64,000 nucleotides of DNA from a virus, in the IMG/VR virus record IMGVR_UViG_3300023184_000027, positions 62,001-126,000 of that record, one strand, 5' to 3'. How positions within the stretch are numbered: position 1 is the first letter of the stretch; each line of letters opens with the position of its first letter. Positions 54,046 to 63,669 of the stretch are shown here, one piece after another. Below the pieces are notes generated by a model. That model worked only from the letters and a program-made list of their open reading frames with translations, was not told where the DNA came from and did not search any database. A program made the translations under genes and the position numbers.

Positions 54046-54957
54046 TTAAAACTTATATTTTCTAACCAAATTAATCGGATTTTGATTATTTTCAACATAG
54101 TTTTTAATCAATTTATATAAAATAGGATATATTTCATTATCAATACTTGTATGTATTGTATTAGGGATTTCGATTGTTATATGGTTTTTATCAACTCTTA
54201 ATGGTTTTCCACCTGAATTAGTAAAAAATTTAAAATTATCCGTCCATTTTGGTGATGTAAAATTAATTAAATATTGGACGTTTTTTGGGAGTATATAATC
54301 AATATTATTATTTTTTTTATTTGCTGGGTCAAGTAGTATTACCATTTCAACAAAAATATTTTGTTTACTTAATCTATCAACCACTTGTAAAACATTATCC
54401 CCACCAATACTATGACCAACTAATATTATCTTACCATCAGGGTTTAATAACTTATAATAATAAATGTTTGTAAACACATCTTCAGTTGTTAGGTTCTCAC
54501 TATGAGAACCTACATATGTTAAAACTTGTGTGTTGTTTTTAAATTTATTTGATTTAATAAATCCTAACCCATTTTCATCTCTAGATTTTATAATATCAAC
54601 TTGAGTTTTGTTTTTTTCAATAAAATCTTTAAACGGACTATTAGCTCCTTGTACGACAATCACTAAATTGTCTGTAGTTTTTTTTACGTATTCTATCTTA
54701 TATTTTTTGGTTTCAAATTTTCTATCAACAATTTCCACACCAATTTCGTGACCAATAAGTTGGATTAATAGAAACACCATTATTGATGTCCTTAATCCAC
54801 TGTTTTTACCCTCTTTTATTATTTTTTTTAAATAATAAATTAATACCGGGACACCAACCCATATCCTAATATTTAAGATTATATTAATAACAATCCATTG
54901 AACCCAAGTTCCATTATTTCCTTTTATTGCGTCAAATAGTTCTATTAAATAATTCAT
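54046..54957 (-). CDS. Membrane-anchored alpha/beta hydrolase
   Basis: A 303-residue protein. Two hydrophobic segments (about 21-43 and 58-72) precede an alpha/beta hydrolase domain with nucleophile elbow VGHSIGGDN (Ser183), a probable acid in ILLDPANKK (Asp210) and a probable catalytic His in IPNTIHTSID (His269). Fold and triad are typical of lipases and esterases; the substrate is unknown. It sits between gp6 and the giant structural gene, outside the usual T4 order, so it may be an inserted host-interaction gene. Confidence 0.7.
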   Translation of the reverse strand: MNYLIELFDAIKGNNGTWVQWIVINIILNIRIWVGVPVLIYYLKKIIKEGKNSGLRTSIMVFLLIQLIGHEIGVEIVDRKFETKKYKIEYVKKTTDNLVIVVQGANSPFKDFIEKNKTQVDIIKSRDENGLGFIKSNKFKNNTQVLTYVGSHSENLTTEDVFTNIYYYKLLNPDGKIILVGHSIGGDNVLQVVDRLSKQNIFVEMVILLDPANKKNNNIDYILPKNVQYLINFTSPKWTDNFKFFTNSGGKPLRVDKNHITIEIPNTIHTSIDNEIYPILYKLIKNYVENNQNPINLVRKYKF

Positions 54958-54994
54958 TTAATAAAAATAATTGATTTTTTTTTAAAATAAATCT

Positions 54995-56833
54995 TTACGA
55001 AAAATTAACGGTTTTAAGATTTTTAACTCTAATGTTAATATCTTTACTAGGATATCTAACCTGATAAGTCTGTTTTGGTTCCGCAAAAATGGTGTCATCA
55101 ACCAATTCAATTTGTTTTGTTTCAGAATCAGAATATCTTTGAGATGTTTGAGATGAAGAATATTGACCTCCCATTTTATTAAAGAAAATTATGTCAGACA
55201 ATGATATTACACCATTCTCACTTTGAATTAATCGTCTTAATTCAGAAACATTAACATTTTCACCCATTTGTCTGTTAGTCGGTGCGAAGTAATCCGACAC
55301 AATATTTATCACTTTAGAAATTATAGCTCCTTGATTTTGTGTATTATCTAATACAATGTCAACATTAACCCCTAAATCAATAACATTAGCAACTTCAATA
55401 GAAATATAATCATTAATCATTCTATAGTTTGACAAATAGTTTGCCACATTATTTTTTAAAGTATTTGAGACAATTTCGGTAAGACTACCATTTTCGTCAT
55501 AAGATAACATTTGGATTTTTATCTTATTATTTTCTTCAGTTATAGAAACTTTTGCCGGAGCCCCAAATTGAGATGGCATCAATCTAATTAACGATTCATA
55601 ATCATTTATGGTTACCGCTCTATTTTGAGCAGCAAAATTATAAGTAACTAAATTTCTAACTTCTTCTGTTGTTGGGTAATTACCTCCTCCGATTGCCGCA
55701 GTAACATTCGTACATCTTAATGAATTAACAACACTAGTATTAACAGAATCTGAAGGTCCATTAACACTAAATGAAACATTACCAATTTGAGTAATAACAT
55801 TAACACCTAAATTAGAACCTGTTCCCCCACCAATTCTATATTGGATAAAGATTGTACTATTAGATTTAAGAGTACTACCTAACCCTAAATTGTTGGAGTA
55901 TTTGTTTAAGTTCATTTCGTACCCATTTCTCGCAAACTCCCTTAATTGTTCGTCAGCAGATTGACTACCTCCACCAAATGTGATTTTAAAAAAACCTTCT
56001 GGTGTATATTCTGATATAAACTTATCATTAGTTGACATATATTTACCAACTTTTATTCCCGGTTGGTCTGATACTTTAGTTGGGTCTTCAATAAAAACTC
56101 TATCCTGAGCCAACGCTTGTACTTCATACCATCTATCATCTAACCCTAAAAATTCTTGTGAGGATGGAATATTTGCGTATTGAGTACCATCTTTTAATAA
56201 AACACTCGTTACCCCCAAAACATTTTTTTCAGGTAAAAACATCTCAAAAAATGGTTTAACATCGTTTGAGGTTACAACTCTTTTGAACACTTTTGTAATA
56301 CCATTAACTATTGTTTCTCTTTTAGTTATTGTATAGTTCAATAATTTATTGTTTGAATCAAAATTTGGTATTTTTAATCTATTTGGATATCCATCAGCAT
56401 TTAATGGTGATGAAAAATCAATATCGTACACAGTTTCAAAAACTTGTCCAGCTCCAATCACTTGTGAACCTCTTCTTAATATACCACAATATCTTAAATC
56501 TTCTTTATCCCCATAAGCGGGAACTGTAATTGAGAAATCAACTAAAGCAACCGATGGTCGTTGACCCGGGACTTTTAACCCATAAGTTCTTGCAATATTA
56601 TAAATTGATGACCTCTGTTGAGCATATTGTAATACAGTCTCTTGGATACTTCTATCAATATTAAATTGTAAGTTATCCGTTACCGCAGCATTTAAATCAA
56701 TTAATACTGAAAATACAGAAGCATCATTAAAGTTTTCAATAGTATCCGGATAATAAGTTTTTGTAAAATTTATTAATTCCGTTCTGATTGATTGGAAGTC
56801 TCTTGTTGTGTATGAAATTTTCTTATTTGCCAT
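54995..56833 (-). CDS. 6: Baseplate wedge protein gp6 (Baseplate_J family)
   Basis: A 612-residue protein of the gp6/J family (T4 gp6 660). Start MANKKISYTTRDFQSIRTEL matches the family N-terminus; PTTEEVRNLVTYNFAAQNRAVTINDYE (about 395-420) and the C-terminal IKNVVADYFAPTNRQM-like stretch (ISKVINIVSDYFAPTNRQMG) are typical J-like segments. It should form the inner wedge/dimer around the tube. It follows gp25 by 6 bases. Confidence 0.85.
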   Translation of the reverse strand: MANKKISYTTRDFQSIRTELINFTKTYYPDTIENFNDASVFSVLIDLNAAVTDNLQFNIDRSIQETVLQYAQQRSSIYNIARTYGLKVPGQRPSVALVDFSITVPAYGDKEDLRYCGILRRGSQVIGAGQVFETVYDIDFSSPLNADGYPNRLKIPNFDSNNKLLNYTITKRETIVNGITKVFKRVVTSNDVKPFFEMFLPEKNVLGVTSVLLKDGTQYANIPSSQEFLGLDDRWYEVQALAQDRVFIEDPTKVSDQPGIKVGKYMSTNDKFISEYTPEGFFKITFGGGSQSADEQLREFARNGYEMNLNKYSNNLGLGSTLKSNSTIFIQYRIGGGTGSNLGVNVITQIGNVSFSVNGPSDSVNTSVVNSLRCTNVTAAIGGGNYPTTEEVRNLVTYNFAAQNRAVTINDYESLIRLMPSQFGAPAKVSITEENNKIKIQMLSYDENGSLTEIVSNTLKNNVANYLSNYRMINDYISIEVANVIDLGVNVDIVLDNTQNQGAIISKVINIVSDYFAPTNRQMGENVNVSELRRLIQSENGVISLSDIIFFNKMGGQYSSSQTSQRYSDSETKQIELVDDTIFAEPKQTYQVRYPSKDINIRVKNLKTVNFS

Positions 56834-56839
56834 ATAACA

Positions 56840-57298
56840 TTAAATATTAATAATTACAAAATCTTTTTGATTAAATACATCATTGTTAAGTCTATAATCA
56901 ATTCTAACTTTAGCGGTATGTTCTTTAGTTCCTATACCAGGAACCCTATATACTCTATCATCATTACTATCAATATAAGTACCTTTATCTTCCTCACCTT
57001 CCGATGCGGCTGTAATACTAATATTGGTTATAGTGATATTAGGTATGTAATCTTCAACTGAAGACCTTATTTCTGCATCTATATCTGAAAATGTTGGACC
57101 ATCTAAAGGTTCAAAAATAAACTCATATAATCTAGTTCCAAAATCAGGTAAATAATATCTAGTGCCTTTTCTTGTCAATAATAAATGAACCAAACTACTT
57201 CTAATCTCTTGGTCATTATAATCAGAAAGGTCTAAATACTTACCGTCATACGAATCTCTAAAAGGAAAATTAATTCCATATGTTTTACCATCTGCCAT
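56840..57298 (-). CDS. 25: Baseplate wedge protein gp25 (GPW_gp25 family)
   Basis: A 152-residue protein from ATG 57296-57298 (MADGKTYGINFPFRDSYDGK). The longer frame from 57355 runs through a terminator and promoter-like motif, so the shorter start is preferred. Motifs: LRTRKGTRYYLPDFGTRLYE-like (HLLLTRKGTRYYLPDFG) and VRIDYRLNNDV, typical of gp25 of the sheath-initiation complex. It heads the baseplate operon; an ATATTTAT motif abuts its start. Confidence 0.9.
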   Translation of the reverse strand: MADGKTYGINFPFRDSYDGKYLDLSDYNDQEIRSSLVHLLLTRKGTRYYLPDFGTRLYEFIFEPLDGPTFSDIDAEIRSSVEDYIPNITITNISITAASEGEEDKGTYIDSNDDRVYRVPGIGTKEHTAKVRIDYRLNNDVFNQKDFVIINI

Positions 57299-57300
57299 AA

Positions 57301-57311
57301 CTATAAATATA
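57301..57311 (-). promoter_or_regulatory. Late-type promoter-like motif before gp25
   Basis: The minus strand reads TATATTTATAG, followed by TT and the ATG at 57298. It is the best-placed candidate promoter for the whole 20-kb baseplate/fibre operon. Confidence 0.45.
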
Positions 57312-57340
57312 GTGCCACAATTATTTCTAATAAATACCCC

Positions 57341-57372
57341 AAAATAAAAAATCACGACATATGTCGTGATTT
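57341..57372 (-). terminator. Rho-independent terminator after nrdA
   Basis: A 24-base perfect palindrome, AAATCACGACAT/ATGTCGTGATTT (57349-57372), followed on the minus strand by TTTATTTTGG. It closes the replication/NrdAB transcript and separates it from gp25. Confidence 0.75.
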
Positions 57373-57391
57373 ATATCATAATTTATTTTAA

Positions 57392-59809
57392 TTAAGAACC
57401 ACACCCAAAACATTCAAAGTCCGAATCCTCCGGTTTCTTAACTAATTCAACTGTTGGTTTTTCAACAGTTATTTTTGGTTGTTGTATTTTTGATATATCC
57501 ATAGCCAAATGTTTAGCTCCGGTTGATATTGCCTTTGTTCTAACATAATAACAAAGAGTCTTTAATCCTTTACCCCAAGAATGGAAGTGAGACGAAGAAA
57601 TCTTTGATAATGTTGGTTCAGACATATAGATATTCATTGATTGTGATTGGTCAATGAACGGTGCTCTATCAGCCGCCATATCAATTAATTCTCTTTGAGA
57701 TATCTCCCAAATTGTTTTATACTTTGGAATTAAATGTTCAACTCTCTTAACTTTCTTTTTGTAATTTTTATCTTCAGTGTCAAGGTAATTATTAAAATTA
57801 ATATTTTGAATTGAACCTTCGTTCATAATAATTTCATTCTTTAAGTCTTCCCCCCAAATACCTAATTTCTCAAAATCATTGATTAAATATTTGTTAACAA
57901 TTAAAATCTCACCACCAACAACTCTACGATTAAATAACGCTGAGTGTGCAGGTTCTGTCATTTCAAATGAACCGGTGATTTTAGCTGAAGATGCGACAGG
58001 CATCTGAGCGGTAAATAACGAATTACAAACACCATATTTGGACACTTCTAATTTAAGTGAATCCCAATCCCACATACTACTTAAACCTTCATAATCCAAC
58101 CCCCACATATCAAATTGGAACACTCCTTTTGACATCGGAGAACCTTCAAAAAATTGGTAAGGTTTATATTCACCTAATTTACATAATTCCATACTAGAAG
58201 TTATCGCAGCAAAATAGATTGTTTCAAAAATTTGTTTGTTTAACTTTTTTGACTCTTCAGATGTGAAAATATAATCCATTAAGAAGAATACATCAGCAAG
58301 TCCTTGAGTTCCAATGGCAATAGCCCTTTGTTCTAACCCACCTTTTCTACCTTGTTCAGTAGAATAACTATTAATATCAATAACCTTATTAAGGGCTCTC
58401 ACCACTTTTTTAACTTCACTATACAACCAATTAAAATCAAATTTACCATTAACAATAAAATTCTTTAACACCATTGATGATAAGGTACAAATTGCTGTCG
58501 TACTCTCATCCGTATATTGGTAAATTTCATTACATAGGTTAGATTGTTTAATCACCCCAATATTTTGATGGTTAGTTTTTCTATTAGCACTATCTTTAGA
58601 ACATAAATAAGGAACACCAGTCTCAACTTGAGATTCAATAATTTTATTCCAAATGTTTTGAGCTTTTACTTTTTTACCAAGACCTAACTCAACCGCTCTA
58701 CCATAGTTATCTTCATATTCATCACCATAACATTCTTGTAATGGTTTAATACCCGCTTTAACAATGTCATTAGGACAAAACAAATACCAATCAGAATTGT
58801 TTTTAACAGCATTCATAAAATTATCCGGTAACCATATTGATGTGAATAAATCTTTAGCTCTTAATTCTTCCGACCCAGTGTTTTTCTTAATTTCAAGTAA
58901 ATCAATAATATCTTTATGCCAAGGTTCTATGTATATCGCCGCACTTCCGGGTCTTCTACCTTGTTGGTTAAAGAAACGGAGAGATTCATTAACAATTTTA
59001 AGGTATTTTAACAATCCACCAGCAAATCCACCTGATGAATTAATACGACTCTCTTTACTACGAATATTAGACATACACAACCCAATTCCCGCAGCATCTG
59101 AAGAATATGTTGAGATGTCATTTAATGTCTCTAACAATCCCTGTCTTGAATCCCCATTGTTATAATGTAATACACAAGACGCCAATTGAGGTGTTTTTGT
59201 ACCCGCATTAATCATAATTGGTGTTGCCGGAGAGATAATTTGATTGGATAATGATTGGTAATACGATATAGCCTCTTCAAATGATTTTGTTACCCATAAA
59301 GCCACCCTCATATACATATGTTGTGGTCTTTCAATCACTTTACCTTGAGGGGTTTTTAACAAATACATTTCTTGTAATGACCTCCAAGCAAAATAGTCAA
59401 AATTGTAATCATTCTCGTGATTAATAACAGAATCAATATTTTCTGAACCATATTTTTCAATAGTTTCCATTAATTTATCATTTATCACATTATCCACATG
59501 TAATAAACCCATTGTAGTACAAAAACTTTCTTCAGTTTCTTTATGGTAAGAAGAAATAGCCACAGAAGATGCTAAACGAGAATAATCGTGATGACTACCG
59601 GTGTAAGCTGCGGCAATCTCATAAACTAGTTTATCAAGTTCTTTAGTTGTAATAAAACCCTCTGTTGGTACAGAGGTTATTACTTTAATGAATATCTCAT
59701 CAGAATTAACATTTAAACCTTTAGCCGCTCGTTTAACTCTATTGTATATTTTTTGGGGATTAAAGGAAACCTCTTCTCCCCCTCTTTTTTTAATTTTTAA
59801 TGACATCAT
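57392..59809 (-). CDS. nrdA: Ribonucleoside-diphosphate reductase alpha subunit, class Ia
   Basis: An 805-residue NrdA. N-terminal ATP-cone (about 3-95, LKIKKRGGEEVSFNPQKIYN), redox-active cysteines C212 (QLASCVLHY) and C441 (TTAICTLSS), radical-site triad N424, C426, E428 (SNLCNEIY), Tyr pair in LCYYVRT, and C-terminal tail Cys pair ECFGCGS for thioredoxin/glutaredoxin exchange. Length is standard (E. coli 761). It makes deoxynucleotides for phage replication; 11 bases from nrdB, ending at a terminator. Confidence 0.96.
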   Translation of the reverse strand: MMSLKIKKRGGEEVSFNPQKIYNRVKRAAKGLNVNSDEIFIKVITSVPTEGFITTKELDKLVYEIAAAYTGSHHDYSRLASSVAISSYHKETEESFCTTMGLLHVDNVINDKLMETIEKYGSENIDSVINHENDYNFDYFAWRSLQEMYLLKTPQGKVIERPQHMYMRVALWVTKSFEEAISYYQSLSNQIISPATPIMINAGTKTPQLASCVLHYNNGDSRQGLLETLNDISTYSSDAAGIGLCMSNIRSKESRINSSGGFAGGLLKYLKIVNESLRFFNQQGRRPGSAAIYIEPWHKDIIDLLEIKKNTGSEELRAKDLFTSIWLPDNFMNAVKNNSDWYLFCPNDIVKAGIKPLQECYGDEYEDNYGRAVELGLGKKVKAQNIWNKIIESQVETGVPYLCSKDSANRKTNHQNIGVIKQSNLCNEIYQYTDESTTAICTLSSMVLKNFIVNGKFDFNWLYSEVKKVVRALNKVIDINSYSTEQGRKGGLEQRAIAIGTQGLADVFFLMDYIFTSEESKKLNKQIFETIYFAAITSSMELCKLGEYKPYQFFEGSPMSKGVFQFDMWGLDYEGLSSMWDWDSLKLEVSKYGVCNSLFTAQMPVASSAKITGSFEMTEPAHSALFNRRVVGGEILIVNKYLINDFEKLGIWGEDLKNEIIMNEGSIQNINFNNYLDTEDKNYKKKVKRVEHLIPKYKTIWEISQRELIDMAADRAPFIDQSQSMNIYMSEPTLSKISSSHFHSWGKGLKTLCYYVRTKAISTGAKHLAMDISKIQQPKITVEKPTVELVKKPEDSDFECFGCGS

Positions 59810-59820
59810 ATTTTATTTAA

Positions 59821-60768
59821 TTAGAAATCTTCGGTAAATGTTAATGATTCACCTAACTTAGCCTTTTGATATTCCATTGTTCTACTCTCAAAAAAGTTTC
59901 CTTTAGTCTCAATAGCAATTTGTTCCATAAATTTAAATGGTTGCTCAACATTAAAATGTTTTTTACAACCAAATTTAACCAATAAACCATCGGTAACAAA
60001 TTCAAGGTATTGTTTCATTAGGTTTGAATTCATACCAATTAAAGATACAGGTAATGATTCAGTAATAAACTCTTTTTCAATCTCTAAAGCTGATAATAAT
60101 ATTTCTTTAATTCTTTTTTCACTTGGTTTACTCTCAATATGATTGTTAATCAAATGAATAGCAAAATCACAATGTAAATTTTCATCTTTAAAAATAAGAG
60201 TATTAGCATTACATAATCCTTGCATAATACCTCTCGATTTCAACCAAAATATTGAACAGAACGACCCTGAAAAGAATATCCCCTCAACCGCAGCAAACGC
60301 AATTAATCTTTCTTGGAACGAAGAACTTTCTATCCATTTTAATGCCCAATTAGCCTTTTTCTGAACTGCTGGTAATCTATCAATAGCGTGAAAACATTCA
60401 TCTTTTTCAGTCGGGTCAGACACATAGGTATCAATCAATAATGAATACATCAATGAATGAATATTCTCCATCATTATTTGGAATCCGTAGAAAAACTTTG
60501 CTTCAGCATACTGAACTTCTTTTAAAAAGTTTTCCGCTAAATTCTCATTAACAATCCCATCTGACGCTGCGAAAAACGCCAATACATTTTTAATGAAATA
60601 TCTTTCATTATCAGATAAATTTTCCCAATCTCTAATATCATTTGATAAATCTACTTCTTCCGCTGTCCAAAAAGCCGCTTGGTGTTGTTTATAGTACTCC
60701 CAAATATCATCATGCTCTATTGGGAAAATAACAAATTTATCGTTATTTGGTTCTAATATTTTTTCCAT
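59821..60768 (-). CDS. nrdB: Ribonucleoside-diphosphate reductase beta subunit, class Ia
   Basis: A 315-residue NrdB. Di-iron ligands are seen in SDGIVNENL (D/E), [13 protein letters not shown] (Glu, His and the radical Tyr in position 122-equivalent), and [12 protein letters not shown] (Glu, His). The C-terminal tail ending LTFTEDF is the NrdA-binding peptide. It lies between helicase and nrdA in the replication transcript. Confidence 0.95.
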   Translation of the reverse strand: MEKILEPNNDKFVIFPIEHDDIWEYYKQHQAAFWTAEEVDLSNDIRDWENLSDNERYFIKNVLAFFAASDGIVNENLAENFLKEVQYAEAKFFYGFQIMMENIHSLMYSLLIDTYVSDPTEKDECFHAIDRLPAVQKKANWALKWIESSSFQERLIAFAAVEGIFFSGSFCSIFWLKSRGIMQGLCNANTLIFKDENLHCDFAIHLINNHIESKPSEKRIKEILLSALEIEKEFITESLPVSLIGMNSNLMKQYLEFVTDGLLVKFGCKKHFNVEQPFKFMEQIAIETKGNFFESRTMEYQKAKLGESLTFTEDF

Positions 60769-60773
60769 TTTAT

Positions 60774-62156
60774 TTAATTTTTTTGTTGTTCTTTTTGTTT
60801 TCTCTTATCTAACAAATCTTTAATTCTTTGTCTGTTTCTTTCTTCTGTCTGTTCTTCCAACCCTAAAAAGGTTACCGAACTTTCTGTATCAATCTCTAAC
60901 ATACCATTATCAAACTTACAATTCTCAAATACAACACCATCATCACCAATACGTGATTTAGTAATCGCAATTGTTGCTAGTTTCATTTCTTTTTGTTGTA
61001 GTGATTTTGCCACCGAAATAATTACGTGTCCAACCTGAGCTTTCTTTATAGACCCCCCCATTTGGTCAGTAGTTACAACATCTGACGATATAGAACTTCT
61101 ATTCCCTTGAGTTGCTGTCCATCCAACCATATCCATCTCGTGACACATAGACTCAAACGCTCTCATTACAGAACCCTCAGATTTCCATTCATCACCTAAA
61201 TTTCTATCAGGGACAACACAATCAATATAATCTAATAAAACCATATCAATTTTAACCCCCTCGGAAACCATTTTTCTAATTTGGTTTTTAATTTGCATCA
61301 TTGTCATAGTGTCAGATGGAAGTTTTTTCAAGATGAGTTTATTAGTCATCGAATCTTTAACTTCATTCACTTTGATAATAACTTCATCTTTTCTAGCCGA
61401 TAATTCATCCGGGTGAATTTTTGTCCATAATGTGATGTGTTTTCTTTGAATAATTTTTGGATTATCCTCAAAAAATATTTGTAATACATTGTATCCCAAG
61501 TTAAACGCGTGATTAGCAACTTTGGTTAATAATGTAGATTTCCCAACACCCGTTGGTGCCAAAATAACCCCAATTTCTCCTTTAGCCAAACCCCCTTTTA
61601 AGAGTCTATCTATACCCGGAATACCCATTGGTATCGGATGACGATAATCTTCGTTTAAAACATCATCCAAGTTGTGAAAAACATCTTCAGTACCTTTGTC
61701 TAACTCACCCACTTGAAGGGCTTTGCTAACCAATTGTTCTAAAGTGTCGTAATTCTCAAATTCACCACCATCGATGATTTTTTGAGCCTTAACCATTACT
61801 TTTTGTAGTTCCTGTTGTTTACAGAATTTCATAGATTTTTCCTGTACAAACTCTTCCCCTTCAGTTGGGGCTTCTTTCACTTTATTAAGTGTGTCAATAA
61901 CTATTTTTGACGCTGTAGCCTGTTGTAGCTCGGATTTGGTAATTTGTTCCAACGTATCAAATGTTGGTGTATGTTCGTATTTTGAGTAATATTCCTTAAT
62001 CATCTGAATGATAATTTTGAAATATTTATTCTCAAAATAACTTGTTTCAATCACATCAATAATTGACCTAGAGAAGTCTTTATCGATGACGATTTGGTTT
62101 AATAATTGTAGCTGAAATGTGCTACCTAAGTAATCAAAATTTTTGTTTGAAGCCAT
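60774..62156 (-). CDS. 41: Replicative DNA helicase, gp41/DnaB family
   Basis: A 460-residue DnaB-like helicase (T4 gp41 475). Walker [13 protein letters not shown] at about 199-210; Walker [11 protein letters not shown] with catalytic acidic residues; motif [10 protein letters not shown] and arginine-finger region near [10 protein letters not shown]. The N-terminal domain is short and helical, as in gp41. It unwinds ahead of the fork and recruits primase (30812-31711). ORFs around it place it 29 bases after the 150-residue gene. Confidence 0.93.
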   Translation of the reverse strand: MASNKNFDYLGSTFQLQLLNQIVIDKDFSRSIIDVIETSYFENKYFKIIIQMIKEYYSKYEHTPTFDTLEQITKSELQQATASKIVIDTLNKVKEAPTEGEEFVQEKSMKFCKQQELQKVMVKAQKIIDGGEFENYDTLEQLVSKALQVGELDKGTEDVFHNLDDVLNEDYRHPIPMGIPGIDRLLKGGLAKGEIGVILAPTGVGKSTLLTKVANHAFNLGYNVLQIFFEDNPKIIQRKHITLWTKIHPDELSARKDEVIIKVNEVKDSMTNKLILKKLPSDTMTMMQIKNQIRKMVSEGVKIDMVLLDYIDCVVPDRNLGDEWKSEGSVMRAFESMCHEMDMVGWTATQGNRSSISSDVVTTDQMGGSIKKAQVGHVIISVAKSLQQKEMKLATIAITKSRIGDDGVVFENCKFDNGMLEIDTESSVTFLGLEEQTEERNRQRIKDLLDKRKQKEQQKN

Positions 62157-62185
62157 ATATTTTCTTTTAGTGTATTAGATAAATA

Positions 62186-62638
62186 CTATACACTTAGACT
62201 AACATCCAGATAGTCGTATGTTAAATTTTCGTCAGAAAAAATGTCAGTCAGGTTCATCAATAAGTTTTTTAGGTGTGGGCGTACATCCACAGTGTATCTT
62301 ACCTTCGGAGGGTAGATTTTAGCATCCACCTGTCTATGACAAATTGTCACATCATTTTGTTTAATAAAAATATTAAAGTACTCCGGACCATCAATATATG
62401 ATGTTTCTAAAATAGCCGGGTTGTTAATAATTTCGTACATATTGTCCGTCATATACGTCACCGTTTTCAATGATAATTGAGTTTGGATATCATCCTTAAA
62501 CTCACGAATTAATTCGTATAATTCTAACGAATGTTTTGCTTTTTCGTTAAATTCTCTAACGTTAAAAAATCTCTGTACTATGATGTTATCATTTACCATC
62601 ATTAAGAATTCTAATTTTACCGATTCTTGGTCTTTCAT
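62186..62638 (-). CDS. Conserved-type hypothetical protein in the replication operon
   Basis: A 150-residue protein of unknown function, alpha/beta, with a distinctive end (NLTYDYLDVSLSV). It lies 8 bases after RNase H and 29 bases before the helicase, so it is probably a replication or repair accessory, by context only. Confidence 0.6.
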   Translation of the reverse strand: MKDQESVKLEFLMMVNDNIIVQRFFNVREFNEKAKHSLELYELIREFKDDIQTQLSLKTVTYMTDNMYEIINNPAILETSYIDGPEYFNIFIKQNDVTICHRQVDAKIYPPKVRYTVDVRPHLKNLLMNLTDIFSDENLTYDYLDVSLSV

Positions 62639-62646
62639 AATTTTAA

Positions 62647-63648
62647 TTAATTGTTTTTATAATTTCGTTTTTCTTTTCTTGTTAATTTCATAAAGGGTCT
62701 AACAAAATTTACCCACGCATCATCACCTTTTGGTAGATACTTAAAAAACCCGTCTTCCATCATCATTTTAATTAATCCCTTATAACCCCTACCATCAGGG
62801 TCTAAAGTTTCCTTATAATATAACTCAACAAGCTCTTTAGCATCATCAGTTATTAATGGAGACGACAAATTTATGATTTTTTCGTTAATAATAAAAAATT
62901 CTTCACCATAAATTCCACTTTTTGTTTTACCGGACAAAAGATTTTGTAATGTCTTGTTACTTTTGTTCTCCTTTAATAGATTATCAGCCTTTTCTAAAAT
63001 ATCGGTAATTGAAACCGGTTTTTCAAGTAGCTCAGGGAAAAACTTTATAAGAGTTTTTTCTCCCAATCCTGAAATACCATCAATGTTGTCCGATTTATCC
63101 CCCGACAATATTTTATAAGTTTTAATGTTTTCGTGGGGAAATTCGTAAAAATCACATTTGATTTTACTTCCTAAATGATAAGTTTGTTTGGTTCTCGGAT
63201 AAAACACCGATACCTTGTCCGATATAAGTTGGGTAAGGTCTTTATCCCCCGAATAGATGGTCTTTTGTTCGTTTTCCGAGATTTGACAGTAGTACGCTAT
63301 TAAATCGTCGCCTTCGTTATTATCTATGTTGATTTGTCTTATATAACAGTCCTCCAAGTATTGTTTGATTCTTTCTTTCTGCTCTTCAAAAGATTCGTCT
63401 CTAAAGTCCTCAGTTAATCTTCTTTTTTCTTTATATTGGGGATAAATAAGTTTTCTGGCTGATGAATTATTATCACCATCCCACATAACAACAACCTTAT
63501 CAAAATTTTGTTCGTCTATAAAACGTCTGATTGTATTGATAAAATGCCACAATCCTCCTATGTGTTTTCCGTTGTGGTAAAAATCTTTAACCCCGCAAAA
63601 TCCAATCTTAAGTAGATTGTTTCCGTCTACCAAAAGTGTTTTAGTCAC
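62647..63648 (-). CDS. rnh: Ribonuclease H / FEN-type 5'-3' exonuclease
   Basis: A 333-residue FEN-family nuclease (T4 RNase H 305). Metal-binding acidic motifs: LLVDGNNLL (7-15), VVMWDGDNNSSARKLIYPQY (about 53-72), NEGDDLIAYY, SGDKDLTQLI and SGDKSDNIDGISGLGEKTLI with the helix-hairpin-helix. It should remove RNA primers from Okazaki fragments. First complete gene of the replication transcript at the right end. Confidence 0.93.
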   Translation of the reverse strand: MTKTLLVDGNNLLKIGFCGVKDFYHNGKHIGGLWHFINTIRRFIDEQNFDKVVVMWDGDNNSSARKLIYPQYKEKRRLTEDFRDESFEEQKERIKQYLEDCYIRQINIDNNEGDDLIAYYCQISENEQKTIYSGDKDLTQLISDKVSVFYPRTKQTYHLGSKIKCDFYEFPHENIKTYKILSGDKSDNIDGISGLGEKTLIKFFPELLEKPVSITDILEKADNLLKENKSNKTLQNLLSGKTKSGIYGEEFFIINEKIINLSSPLITDDAKELVELYYKETLDPDGRGYKGLIKMMMEDGFFKYLPKGDDAWVNFVRPFMKLTRKEKRNYKNN

Positions 63649-63669
63649 TTGTTTTGTTTGTATTCGTTA

